DNA of 64,000 nt from Linanthus parryae (GCA_023055425.1 JALGPY010000002.1:47267321-47331320), one strand, 5' to 3'; positions 8,240-17,372 are shown, numbered from the stretch's first letter. Notes: generated by a model not told the origin, from the letters alone. Translations and numbers: made by a program.

Positions 8240-11200
8240 TCAGGGATAGTACTTCTTGATCCAGCGCATATTGATTGAACTGGGAGTTGAGGTTGTACCG
8301 TGCAACCTTCGTATGCTGCAGTAGCCACTATCGAAGACTTCTGTGACTTCGAAGGGTCCTTCCCAATTAGCTGCGAACTTTGGGTGAGTTGCTTCTCGCA
8401 TGCAGTGGTCAGATGCGCGCAAGACCAGGTCTCCGACTGCGAAATCCCTTCGCTGGACTGTCTTGTTGTATGCGCGAGCGATTCTTTCCTGGTACCGCTT
8501 GTTAGTCCTTTTGGCTTGTTCTCGCTTTTCTTCCAGCAAGATTAAGTCATGATCGCGTTGATTTTCATAGAGTGCATGGAAGGCCAGCCTTGCCGAGTTG
8601 ACTCTAACCTCCGCAGGTACCACAGCTTCGGCCCCGTAACACAGTAGAAATGGCGAGGCCCCTGTGGGTGTCCTTGGAGAAGTTCTGTAGGCCCACAGAG
8701 CTATGCTTAGAGAGTCGGCCCACTTTTTGTGGTCATCTGCGACCATTTTGCTCAATATCCTCAACAGCGTCTTGTTAGTTGCTTCGGCTTGCCCGTTTCC
8801 CTTCGGGTAGTAAGGGGTAGAACATATCTGCCTGATATTGTACTCCGCTAATTTCGCAGTTACCTGGCGATTAACAAAAGGAGTACCATTATCTGAAAGA
8901 ATGGTGTTAGGGATTCCGAACCTGCATACGATGCTTTCTTGGATAAAGTTGACCACAGCCAACGCATTTGCCGTCTTTAGTGGTATTGCTTCCACCCACT
9001 TGGTGAACAGCTCGGTTGCGGTGAGAATGAAATGGTTCCCATGTGACGTTGGTCGGATGGGACCGATGAAGTCCAGAGCCCATGTGTGAAATGGCCATGG
9101 CGTCCCTAGTGCATGTAGATCCACAGCAGGAGCGTGCACTAGGTTCCCTTTGAATTGGCATTCCTGGCAGCGTCGCACTTTGGTACGGCAATCGACTTCC
9201 ATCGTGGGCCAGAAATATCCGATTGAGAGGAGCTGTCTGCATAATTTCGCACCTCCTTGATGTTCCACCTGATGAGAAAGGTCCATGAATTCTTGTGCTT
9301 CTCTGCCGTCTAGACATCGCAGCAAGTTGCCCTCGTGACCCCTTCGCCAAAGCAGGTTTTCCTGTACCACGTATCGAGACGCTTTCCTTTTCAACTTTTC
9401 GGCTTCTTTTCTCGATTCGGGCACGGTGCCCTGGGTGAGGAAATCAAACAGTGGCTTCCTCCAGTCCATGTCGTCATCGGTTAAGGCGACGAGTAGAGAG
9501 TCTTTGATTAGTGCGCAACTTTCGCACTTCCCTTGTATCAGGGCTGCAGCTGTTGACATGCCTGGCCAATGAATGCCATATCTCTGAGCCTTCCTGTAGA
9601 TTGACACCTCGCTTTCTCCGCAAGCGTGTTGGTGAATCTTTTCTAACAGCTGTTGTCCCTCTTGCTCGGAGACACATCGCATGAGTATTCCTCCAGGACC
9701 CTTGTAGTAAAGGGTGTTGTCGTGGACGCAGTATCCTTTTGTGAGTGCCCAGCTTTCGCTGCTGGTGCCTTTTGCAATAGCTTGCAGGATTGCTTTCCGC
9801 CAGTCTGCGTCATCCATGTGTTCGTCGTCGCACGCATCTTCTGTCAATGCCGACGATGTTCGCACCTCGATGGAAATCCTTGCGGGGCACTTGTCTATGC
9901 TGACCTTAGACCCCAGAGTTGCCAAGGCGTCTGCGTGCCTATTGTCTGCTCGGGGCTTGTGCTCGTACTTCACGTCGCTGAATCGTTGCATCAGCTTCTG
10001 TACTAGGGTGCGATAAGACAGGAGGTTGATCTCCTTCAAACCATATTCGCCCGAGGCTTGCTTAACAATCAGTTTGGAATCTCCCATGACTGTTAAGTTG
10101 CTCACTTCCAAGGCTTTTGCCGCACGGAGCCCCACGATGAGAGCCTCGTATTCCGCTTCGTTGTTTGTGACTGCGAAGTTGAGCTTTGCGGACATCTGTA
10201 TGACTTCCCCATCTGGTTTTGTCAAGACTATCCCAATGCCTCCGCCTTTCCTGGTTGACGAACCGTCGAAGTGGAGGGTCCAATAGGGCACGTCGATTGC
10301 GTATATTTCAGAGCCTTCGAGCTCTTCTTCGATCACGGGTTCGTGGCTGTTGTCGGGAAACTGTGCCAACAGATCCGCTACCGCCTGCGACTTGATCGCT
10401 CTTGGTTTCACGCATGTGATATCGTACTGAGAGATGGTCATGTACCATTTCGCCAGTCTCCCACCCGGAGTAGTGTGAGTTAGCAAATATCTTATGGGGT
10501 CGCTCTTGGTGACCACCACTACTTTGTGTGATGCAAAATAGTGTCTCAACTTTTCTATCACAAAGAATAAAGCAAGGCAGTGACGTTCGATATCTGTGTA
10601 CCTTGATTCAGCAGGCTGCACAACTCGAGAGATATAGTAGATGGGCCTCTCTTGGCCTTCATACTCCTGAGCCAAGAGTGCTCCTATAGATTTCCTTGTT
10701 GATGTAAGATATAGCAGAAGCGGTGATCCCAGCTGAGGCGCGATCATAATCTTTGAGGACGTGAGCAGCTCTTTCAGCTTTTCGAACGCGGCTTCATGGT
10801 CCGGAGCCCAGTTGTACGCGGCGTCCTTCTTGAGAAGAGTGCTGAAACAGCATGTGATTTCTGCAATTGCTGGGATGAATCTCCGCAGATATGACAGTTT
10901 TCCCAAGAATGTCTTCAAGGTACTTTGATTATGGGGGGGCGTCATGCTGGTGATGGCTGACACTTTCGCAGGGTCAGGCTCGATCCCCTGGCGATGGACT
11001 ACACATCCCAAGAACTTCCCCGAGGTCACGCCGAATGCGCATTTCATGGGGTTCATTTTCAGTTGAAAGCTCCTGCATCTGTTGAACACCTTTCGCAGGT
11101 CTGCAAGGTGATCCGCTTCGTGCTTGGATTTAACCACCAGGTCATCCACATAAAATTCCACCTCTTTGTGCATCATGTCGTGGAATAGAGCCATCATGGC

Positions 11201-11965
11201 CCGCTGATAGGTTGCGCCCGCGTTCTTAAGACCGAACGGCATCACCGTGTAGTTGAATACCCCCACAGGAGTGATGAATGCAGTTTTCTGCGCATCTTCG
11301 GGATCCATCTTGATTTGATTGTACCCGCTGAAACCGTCCATGAAACTGAACATACGATGGCCTGCTGTTGAATCGATGAGCAGATCGATGTTGGGCAGTG
11401 GGAAATCGTCCTTAGGGCAGAAGCGATTGAGATCTCGAAAGTCCACGCAGATGCGGAGCTGTCCGTTCTTCTTCACCACCGGCACGATGTTGGCCAGCCA
11501 TGTGGGATGATGATTTGGCTCTATGAACTTGGCATCTAGGAGTTTGACTATCTCCTGCTTGATCTTCATGTTAAGCTCTGGTCTGAAGCTTCTGGTGCTT
11601 TGCTTGACCGCTTTAGACCCTGGGATGATGTCTAAACGGTGCATGGTGATGCTTGTATCCAGACCTGGCATCTCATCATATTCCCATGCGAACACGTCCT
11701 TGTACTCAGTTAGGAGCTGCAGCAGTCCTTGTTCCTCTTCGCTGGTGAGGTCCGCACTCAGGAAGACTGGCCTTTTCTTTTCCTCGTTCGGGCTGAGGAA
11801 CACTTCTTTTAGTTCTTGCTTTTGTGGTCTTGGCCTGTCTTCCATGCATTCAGGCGCTTCTTTGAGTTTCTCGTCTGGAGTGCCTTGTGTTGGCTCTTCC
11901 GTCAGCGCGACTTGCTCGATTTGATTGATTTGCCCAGGGACATCCCCATGCCCGTGTGAGGACAT
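8240..11965 (-). CDS. pol: T1 pol: RT, RNase H, archaeal-type RNase H, duplicated zinc module, integrase
   Basis: 1241 residues from the first Met after a UGA. Domains: RT about 100-310 with FYVDD (271-275); Ty3 RNase H about 400-540, lacking the usual Asp (TSTRKSIG where DAS is expected); archaeal-type RNase H about 560-690 with D567, E605, D629 and D679; a first zinc-like module about 720-820 (H778, C814, C817; the second His is replaced); a second zinc module about 833-938 (H898, H902, C933, C936); integrase core with D965, D1025 and E1061, giving the canonical DD35E spacing. The C-terminus ends MRWIKKYYP. The enzymes copy element RNA and integrate the DNA. The second RNase H defines the Tat lineage. 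This ORF is long and open, so pol may still be active if translated past the upstream stops. Confidence 0.93.
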   Translation of the reverse strand: MSSHGHGDVPGQINQIEQVALTEEPTQGTPDEKLKEAPECMEDRPRPQKQELKEVFLSPNEEKKRPVFLSADLTSEEEQGLLQLLTEYKDVFAWEYDEMPGLDTSITMHRLDIIPGSKAVKQSTRSFRPELNMKIKQEIVKLLDAKFIEPNHHPTWLANIVPVVKKNGQLRICVDFRDLNRFCPKDDFPLPNIDLLIDSTAGHRMFSFMDGFSGYNQIKMDPEDAQKTAFITPVGVFNYTVMPFGLKNAGATYQRAMMALFHDMMHKEVEFYVDDLVVKSKHEADHLADLRKVFNRCRSFQLKMNPMKCAFGVTSGKFLGCVVHRQGIEPDPAKVSAITSMTPPHNQSTLKTFLGKLSYLRRFIPAIAEITCCFSTLLKKDAAYNWAPDHEAAFEKLKELLTSSKIMIAPQLGSPLLLYLTSTRKSIGALLAQEYEGQERPIYYISRVVQPAESRYTDIERHCLALFFVIEKLRHYFASHKVVVVTKSDPIRYLLTHTTPGGRLAKWYMTISQYDITCVKPRAIKSQAVADLLAQFPDNSHEPVIEEELEGSEIYAIDVPYWTLHFDGSSTRKGGGIGIVLTKPDGEVIQMSAKLNFAVTNNEAEYEALIVGLRAAKALEVSNLTVMGDSKLIVKQASGEYGLKEINLLSYRTLVQKLMQRFSDVKYEHKPRADNRHADALATLGSKVSIDKCPARISIEVRTSSALTEDACDDEHMDDADWRKAILQAIAKGTSSESWALTKGYCVHDNTLYYKGPGGILMRCVSEQEGQQLLEKIHQHACGESEVSIYRKAQRYGIHWPGMSTAAALIQGKCESCALIKDSLLVALTDDDMDWRKPLFDFLTQGTVPESRKEAEKLKRKASRYVVQENLLWRRGHEGNLLRCLDGREAQEFMDLSHQVEHQGGAKLCRQLLSIGYFWPTMEVDCRTKVRRCQECQFKGNLVHAPAVDLHALGTPWPFHTWALDFIGPIRPTSHGNHFILTATELFTKWVEAIPLKTANALAVVNFIQESIVCRFGIPNTILSDNGTPFVNRQVTAKLAEYNIRQICSTPYYPKGNGQAEATNKTLLRILSKMVADDHKKWADSLSIALWAYRTSPRTPTGASPFLLCYGAEAVVPAEVRVNSARLAFHALYENQRDHDLILLEEKREQAKRTNKRYQERIARAYNKTVQRRDFAVGDLVLRASDHCMREATHPKFAANWEGPFEVTEVFDSGYCSIRRLHGTTSTPSSINMRWIKKYYP

Positions 11966-11977
11966 CCCCGCGCACCT

Positions 11978-13189
11978 TCATATGCGATAGCATTTCTTCC
12001 CATTGGCGTAGAAGCTCTCTATCTCCTTGCCCTCGGGGTCATGCTTTGCGATCCTCTTCAAAGTATACACATTCTTTCGATGATATGCGATACGTGGCGC
12101 CTCTTCGCGTGTAGGCGGCTTTTCCTTGGCATCTTCCCTTGTCACCATCACGCCCGCAGGTGACTGGTCCTTGATGTCCTCCCAGAGAGGCAAAGGAGTA
12201 GGGTTGAAAGGCCCGGGTGTTTGCTCGTCCGCCATTTCAGTGAACCACACTGCCTCGCTGAGATGTGCTTCGTCCAAGTTGAACGGGTTAGTCGAAGCCA
12301 GTATCTCGACTATTCTGTCGTTCCAGATAGCTTTCATAACCTGGAGAGCCGTCGAAGGGACTGCGTCGAAGCGATGAATCCAGGCTCGACCTATAATCAT
12401 GTGGTATGTGGTGTTCGCGTCTATGACATAGAACTTCGCCGAGCACTTGATCTTGCCAATCTGGACGCCCAGGCGGATCCACCCGATCGTCATTCTAGAG
12501 TCGCTTCCGAATCCCACCAGTGGAGATGGACGTTTGACTACCCTGTGCTCGGGGATCCCTGCTAGCTTCAGTGTGTGGAGTGGAACAACATTGACCGCTG
12601 CTCCTCCATCGACAAATGCTCGCTTGAATTCGACGCCATTGATGATGGCGGTCACGTACAGAGGCCTCTGGTGACTCGCATCCGTCTTCTTGTCGCTGGC
12701 AGAAAAGGTCATGATCTTTTCTGTGGAACGAGACGCCCTGATGACTTTCCCGTTGGAGACCACGAGGTCCTCCTCGTAGTCCTCCGCTATCCTTAAGATT
12801 GCTTTTGTCATATCAGTCCGGCACTTCTCGGAGAAATTCATCTCGTCGAAGAATTTGTTGAAGCCGTGCGACCCTTTCATGCGGTCGGCACGTTCATTCT
12901 CCGTGTCCATGCTATAATCTTCGTCTTCATGGACTTCAGCAATGATGGGTAGACCATCCTCTGCGACTTCCTCCAAGTCTACGATCGAGATCATAGCGAC
13001 CTCTTTGCCTTTCGAGCCTGACTCTGTATGGGCAGGAAGTGGGTTGTTGCGCACGTCCTTCCTGTTGTCGCTGACGATTAGCTCGCCGTTCTTCATCTTC
13101 TGATCGAACGCGAACCTGAGTTTCTTGCACTCGGCGGTGGGATGCATGATCTTGCCGTGGTACTCGCACCACTTAGGGTCCCTCACCAT
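11978..13189 (-). CDS. T1 gag C-terminal region and aspartic protease
   Basis: 403 residues, in the same frame as gag and pol, and separated from them by a UAG (13238-13240) and a UGA (11978-11980). Near the start is a Cys/His cluster, CEYHGKIMHPTAEC, resembling a degenerate zinc knuckle. The protease follows: FVDGGAAVNVVPLHTLK (family pattern D-[ST]-G-[AS]; here D-G-G-A), with a second hydrophobic block YHMIIGRAWIHRF. The first Met shown may not be a true start; translation more likely continues from gag. Whether the two stops are read through or are inactivating mutations cannot be told from one copy. Confidence 0.8.
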   Translation of the reverse strand: MVRDPKWCEYHGKIMHPTAECKKLRFAFDQKMKNGELIVSDNRKDVRNNPLPAHTESGSKGKEVAMISIVDLEEVAEDGLPIIAEVHEDEDYSMDTENERADRMKGSHGFNKFFDEMNFSEKCRTDMTKAILRIAEDYEEDLVVSNGKVIRASRSTEKIMTFSASDKKTDASHQRPLYVTAIINGVEFKRAFVDGGAAVNVVPLHTLKLAGIPEHRVVKRPSPLVGFGSDSRMTIGWIRLGVQIGKIKCSAKFYVIDANTTYHMIIGRAWIHRFDAVPSTALQVMKAIWNDRIVEILASTNPFNLDEAHLSEAVWFTEMADEQTPGPFNPTPLPLWEDIKDQSPAGVMVTREDAKEKPPTREEAPRIAYHRKNVYTLKRIAKHDPEGKEIESFYANGKKCYRI

Positions 13190-13237
13190 CTCCTTGGAGG
13201 GTGCTTTCTCGAGCGGTGGCAGGACGCCGTCCTTGCG

Positions 13238-14590
13238 CTACTGTTTGCAGAGGTCACTCGCTTCCTCTACTGAGCATGGCAGAGGCGGTACATCGAAGTT
13301 CACAACCTTCGCTTGTTTCTGGGGCAAAACTGTGTTGACCTCAGCTTCGCGTCCCCGCTTGTAGCTGAACCTTCCGATCTTGTAAGTGGTGCCGCTCGCA
13401 GGTCGCTCTGGAGCGTTCTTCTTTTTCTGTCTCTCGACTATGGGCTCGATGTTCTTCGTGCATTCGATTAGCTTTGAAAACGTAGGCGTTTGCAAATTGA
13501 TGAGCATACCTTTGTATTCATCTCGCATGCACTGTAGGCATATCTCCACGAGCCGGCTTTCGGGCATTGGATCTTTGCACTCCAAGGATTTCGCCCTGAA
13601 TTTCTTGATGAAGGTGATTCCGTCCTCCTCGCGCTTCTGGTACATTCGCGAGAGATGGATCATTGTCACCTTTTCTTCCATCTGGAAGAACTTGGTATAG
13701 AACTTCTGGACCATGTCGTCCCAAGTCTTCACGGATCCGGCCTCCAATGTCCGGTACCATTCGTATGCTACGTTCCCAAGAGATTTTGGGAACTCTCGCA
13801 TTAGCAGTTTGGGATCAGCTCCGTACGGACCCATGACATCAATGAAACGCATGACATGCTCATGTGCGTTTCCATTGACGTCCTCGAACTTATCCCATTT
13901 GGGAGCCTTGTACCCCGCCGGGTTAGGCATGAGATAGATCTCTCGTGGAATAGGTGGATCATTGTCTAACTTCGGGATAATGGTATCCGCGAATGACTGA
14001 TGAGCCAGGATGGTGTCCACGCGCTTTTGAAAAGACGTCATGCATTCTGGAATGCTTCCCTCGGTGGTCGCCGGAGGGGTTGCCGTAGGCGGTGGCGACA
14101 CATATGCCGCCGGAGGATTGGGAGCATACTGAGTACCCGCGTTTCCCCAGATCATCGTTGGGGGAGGTAAAGGGTACTGCAAAGTTGGGTTGGACGCCAA
14201 AGCCGAGGGCTGAGGAGCGTGAGCAGCAGGAGGCAGCATTTGTGTCGTTGATCCTTGAACCGAAGGCAGTTGCGCAACCGACGGTGGAGTCTGCAGATGA
14301 GGGTTGGGAGGTGTGGCTGGCACTCCCAATCCTGGAGCAGTAGGGGTTCCTCCTCCTTGAGGGATAGCGGTGGCTGGCGGAGGATTTGGCACGAGGGTGC
14401 CCAGAACAGCCAAGATTTGTTCTAATTGCGCGGATTGAGACTTGAGAGCTTTCGCCTGACTTTGGACGGTGGCGTCCAAAGACTCTAACGTCGGTGCTTC
14501 GCCGGGAGTCGTCGGAGTACGGCGGGTCTCGTCTCCCGAGGGAGTTTCGGTGGAAGGCGATCGGTTGCTGACATCATCCTCCTGAGACAT
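13238..14590 (-). CDS. gag: T1 gag (capsid/nucleocapsid precursor)
   Basis: 450 residues, starting only 41 nt inside the 5' LTR. The N-terminal half is Pro/Ala/Thr-rich. The capsid core (about residues 200-370) has the retrotransposon gag pattern: YEWYRTLEAGSVKTWDDMVQ, then KFYTKFF, then REEDGITFIKKFRAKSLECK. It forms the virus-like particle that packages element RNA. The ORF ends at a UAG (CAG-UAG-CGC) after SDLCKQ, and the frame continues directly into the Cys/His cluster and protease. Confidence 0.9.
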   Translation of the reverse strand: MSQEDDVSNRSPSTETPSGDETRRTPTTPGEAPTLESLDATVQSQAKALKSQSAQLEQILAVLGTLVPNPPPATAIPQGGGTPTAPGLGVPATPPNPHLQTPPSVAQLPSVQGSTTQMLPPAAHAPQPSALASNPTLQYPLPPPTMIWGNAGTQYAPNPPAAYVSPPPTATPPATTEGSIPECMTSFQKRVDTILAHQSFADTIIPKLDNDPPIPREIYLMPNPAGYKAPKWDKFEDVNGNAHEHVMRFIDVMGPYGADPKLLMREFPKSLGNVAYEWYRTLEAGSVKTWDDMVQKFYTKFFQMEEKVTMIHLSRMYQKREEDGITFIKKFRAKSLECKDPMPESRLVEICLQCMRDEYKGMLINLQTPTFSKLIECTKNIEPIVERQKKKNAPERPASGTTYKIGRFSYKRGREAEVNTVLPQKQAKVVNFDVPPLPCSVEEASDLCKQ

Positions 14591-14610
14591 GGTTGCTTTT
14601 GCCGGTAAGT

Positions 14611-14628
14611 TTCACGTCGGGTTCACCA
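14611..14628 (-). other. Primer-binding site of T1
   Basis: Three bases inside the 5' LTR the minus strand reads TGGTGAACCCGACGTGAA, beginning with the TGG that pairs with the CCA end of a tRNA. The isotype was not assigned. It is not the initiator-Met sequence used by the Tekay and copia elements here. Confidence 0.75.
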
Positions 14629-14631
14629 AAA

Positions 14632-15256
14632 TGTGCACAAGAGATTCCGGCGGGGAGACCTCTGTGTGCACCGTGTGTAGTGGATCAAGGATCGCACAGG
14701 AAGAATAGGGGTGTGTATAGGGAGAGAGTAAGTCAGTAGCAATGTCTGAGAGAGAGACAGAGGTTTGGCAGAGCTTCCGCGTATGGCAGTGTGTTTTTTT
14801 TTTATGGAAAGGTTACCGATCTATATATACTGGAGAACGTGACCGTTGTAGTGTGGTTAATGCGCCCATTAATGGCGGCTTAATTAGCTTAACCATAACG
14901 GCACGTTCGTCCGAGTATATAGGAACCGTTATAGCACGTGGTGCGCGAATACCGGAACCGTTACGAGGTTGACCGGGTTTGACCGGATTGACCGGGTCTA
15001 GGGAGCTCGTGCCATAGATCTCTCAAAACAGTTACTAAAGGTCGCGTGCGGGCTTGGCTCGCACGCGACAGGGCTTACTCTAGCCTCCAAACCACTAAGT
15101 CCCTACAAGTCCCGTGCAGTGGTATGCGAGGGCTCTGTCTCGCAGCCCCCACATGGATCAGCTCGGCTGGTGATCCGGTGTGTATGGAGCACAATATGGT
15201 GTGCTGGATGGCTGCCACGTGGCCAAGATCTATCATGTCAGAAAGCAGTATCTACA
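14632..15256 (-). repeat. 5' LTR of T1
   Basis: 625 bp and almost identical to 1424-2047. CTATATATA at 14821-14829 is the likely TATA box, read on the minus strand, driving gag-pol. Confidence 0.93.
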
Positions 15257-15261
15257 ATTGG
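15257..15261. repeat. Target-site duplication ATTGG of T1 (right)
   Basis: Matches 1419-1423. The flanks join to restore the ~300-bp repeat unit. Confidence 0.9.
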
Positions 15262-15324
15262 TAATATAATGTTCTCTGTGTATGGCAATAATTTAGTCTC
15301 AAAAGTAAATGAAAAAAAGAAAAA
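15262..15324 (+). repeat. ~300-bp repeat copy 1, right part
   Basis: It starts GTAATATAATGTTCTCTGTG and ends in GAAAAACGAG. It continues the unit broken at 1423. Confidence 0.75.
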
Positions 15325-15640
15325 CGAGATAGCATCACATAAATAGCGATAAATATGATTGGTCATATGTCTACTTATATATACAGTACTCACGTATTTG
15401 GGCATAACATTTGGTGTGCATTGTATTAATTAAGTGCATGAACAAATTTCTCATGCAAATGGTAAAAGACTTTTATACCTAATCTCGCTACAAATTTTCA
15501 AACATTAATACAATAAGTTTATAGTTAAGTTGTAGTTTGAATTTATTTGTAATATAATGTTGTCTCTATATGGCAATAATTTAGTGTCTCGAAAGTAAAT
15601 GAGAAAAGAAAAACGAGTAATACTAAGTAAGACATTCTGA
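15325..15640 (+). repeat. ~300-bp repeat copy 2
   Basis: Contains AGCATCACATAAATAGCGAT, then TGGTCATATG, then ATTAATTAAGTGC, and ends in AACGAG..GACATTCTGAAATGCGG. Moderately diverged from copies 1 and 3. Confidence 0.8.
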
Positions 15641-16002
15641 AATGCGGCAGGAATGATGCTCGCCTAGCGCCTGGGGGTTCGCTTTTTGGAGATTGAAGTC
15701 GACTACCAAGGGATTCCTCACTACTTCAGGACTACATTCTCGCCACAGACTGATCGGTCACAATTCGGAGCTATAATGTTGGACTGTCGTGCTATTGCCC
15801 AGCGCTTTGCGCAAGTCTCCGTTAAATGGTGTCCTCGTAGTACTAATAAACTTGCACATGTTTATGCAAAGCATGGGTTAGGTCTAGATACAACCAGAGT
15901 TTGGATGGGAACTACGCCTGAATGGGCTCAGCGATGTACTGAACACGACTTGATGTCCATTATCCAAAGTTAATATGACATTTCTATTCTTCAAAAAAAA
16001 AA
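15641..16002 (+). pseudogene. LINE 3' fragment: RNase H-like (RVT_3) tail plus poly-A
   Basis: The frame at 15686-15973 contains LDCRAIAQRFAQVSVKWCPR followed by STNKLAHVYAKHG and a W..PEW..RC..HD block. This is the C-terminal half of the RNase H-like domain of plant LINEs (R..N..AH.LA). The ORF ends at 15971-15973 and is followed by an A run at 15993-16002, as expected for a 5'-truncated LINE. The flanks AATGCGGCAGG (left) and AATGTGGCCGG (right) could be an aged target duplication, or simply the edges of the surrounding repeat. Confidence 0.65.
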
Positions 16003-16330
16003 TGTGGCCGGTGATTGCCTTTTCCCTCTGTAGCATCACATAAATAGCGATAAAGATGGTTGGTCATATGTCGACTTATGTATACAATATTCACTAATCT
16101 GGGCCTAACATTTGGTGTGCCTTATATTAATTAAGTGCCTGAACAAGTTGCTTGTGCAAATGGCAAAAGACTTTTATGCCTAACCTCACTACAAATGTTC
16201 AAACATTAAGACATTTAGTTTATAGTTAGGTTGTAGTTTAAATTTATTTATAATATAATGTTCTCTGTATATTGCAATAATTTAGTGTCTTGAGAGTAAA
16301 TGAGATAATAAAAACGAGTACTACAAAGTA
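16003..16330 (+). repeat. ~300-bp repeat copy 3
   Basis: Runs from GTGGCCGGTGATTGCC through AGCATCACATAAATAGCGAT and TATAATATAATGTTCTCTG to AAAAACGAGTAC. It is the uninterrupted equivalent of copy 1 across the T1 insertion point. Confidence 0.8.
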
Positions 16331-16869
16331 ATACATTCTGAAAATTTGCCCACGAATAATTCTAAAAAACGAGTACTACCAAGAAAAGAAAAACGAGTCT
16401 ACAAATGTTCAAATATTAAGACATTCTGACATACTTATCTACTAAGTAAAATTAACCTCTCGTCAACCAATATTTATAACATTGTCCTAACATAGGCATT
16501 TCTTTTAAAACTATATCATCAAAATATTGGTCCTTATAAGTAAAATATCGCTTCACGTCCGAGATTCATTATTTTACGACTGCATTCTTTTTGGTTTACA
16601 AAGTAAAATGACATCCTTCTACTTTTATTGTTTCACTTCCCTTTTAACAAATATTCACATTGCATTAGCACAAAAGGAGTTGGTACACAAATATTTACGA
16701 GCATCATAAAGGTGAGAGTCCAACAAAAGAGAGACTTTGCAAAAAGCCATTCATGCTCAAGAGAAGCAAAGAAACAAAAGAAGAGCTACAATTATGTAAA
16801 ATACACTTTCATCCCTAGAGAGGTAAACCTGGTCGTCAGACTCGCAGTTGAGGAGGCAATAGGCATCCT
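16331..16869. other. No gene seen
   Basis: AT-rich. A short frame near 16790-16860 contains FIPREVNLVVRLAVEEA, which faintly recalls the end of a LINE RNase H, but it is too short to call. Confidence 0.4.
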
Positions 16870-17279
16870 GGGATAAAACACAGTTTCACCCACTCTAGTT
16901 TGATTGAAATACGCTTGCACCCCTTTCACTTAAAATGACACTTTGTATGCTAAACTTCACATAATTTACAATCTCTCATTGTGACGTCGTTAATCTGGGG
17001 TGGAGTTGCTCATTGAAAATAGTTTTGTAGACTAATTTCCCTTCTTATCATGCAAATAGTCTAGTAAACCATTGAGTAGCCTCATGTTTTGCATAATACG
17101 AGGCGAATTTGTCCCAAAAACTTTTAGTCATAGACCTCAACTTCATAATAACGACACAACATTGGGATGTAAGATTTCTTAAGTTTCGCGTACTTAGGGG
17201 GCGAAAGTATGCTTTTCCAAACTGAAGGGGTGCAAATATCATTTTGCCAAACTAGAGGAAGTGAAACTGTCTTTTACCC
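16870..17279. mobile_element. Foldback/MITE-like inverted-repeat element, ~410 bp
   Basis: The left end GGGATAAAACACAGTTTCAC and the reverse complement of the right end (GGGTAAAAGACAGTTTCAC) match. Pairing continues inward through CTCTAGTTTG and TTGCACCCCTT. No coding capacity. No clear target duplication was seen. Confidence 0.6.
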
Positions 17280-17372
17280 ACTACAGCTAAACCTACAGGG
17301 GCGTACTGTATAAATGTAAATGTGTAGTTTGATCATTAATGCGTTTCTTTCAAATAGAAGAAAGAAGGCTAA

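Larger units (their letters stand above)
1424..15256 (-). mobile_element. T1: complete Ty3/gypsy Tat-lineage (Retand-like) LTR retrotransposon with antisense gene
   Basis: This 13.8-kb element is bounded by LTRs of 624 and 625 bp (TG...CA) and a perfect 5-bp TSD. In element sense (minus strand) the order is 5' LTR, PBS, gag, protease, RT, degenerate Ty3 RNase H, archaeal-type RNase H, duplicated integrase zinc module, integrase core, 53-bp tandem array, antisense PMD gene, PPT, 3' LTR. The second RNase H and the long region after pol are hallmarks of the Tat lineage. Two in-frame stops divide gag, protease and pol. The LTRs differ visibly only at a few sites, for example one base in a T run, so insertion is fairly recent. 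The Retand label is inferred from structure; Ogre or other Tat families remain possible. Confidence 0.9.

Noticed and set aside
9653..10006. Plus-strand open frames opposite T1 pol (also 8300-8545, 8838-9089, 11523-11924)
   Set aside because: Shadow frames of a high-quality pol coding region; no motif and no splice or start context.
16628..16876. 82-codon frame with PREVNLVVRLAVEEA, possible LINE RNase H end
   Set aside because: Only about 20 residues look similar, without upstream domain or poly-A; noted but not called.
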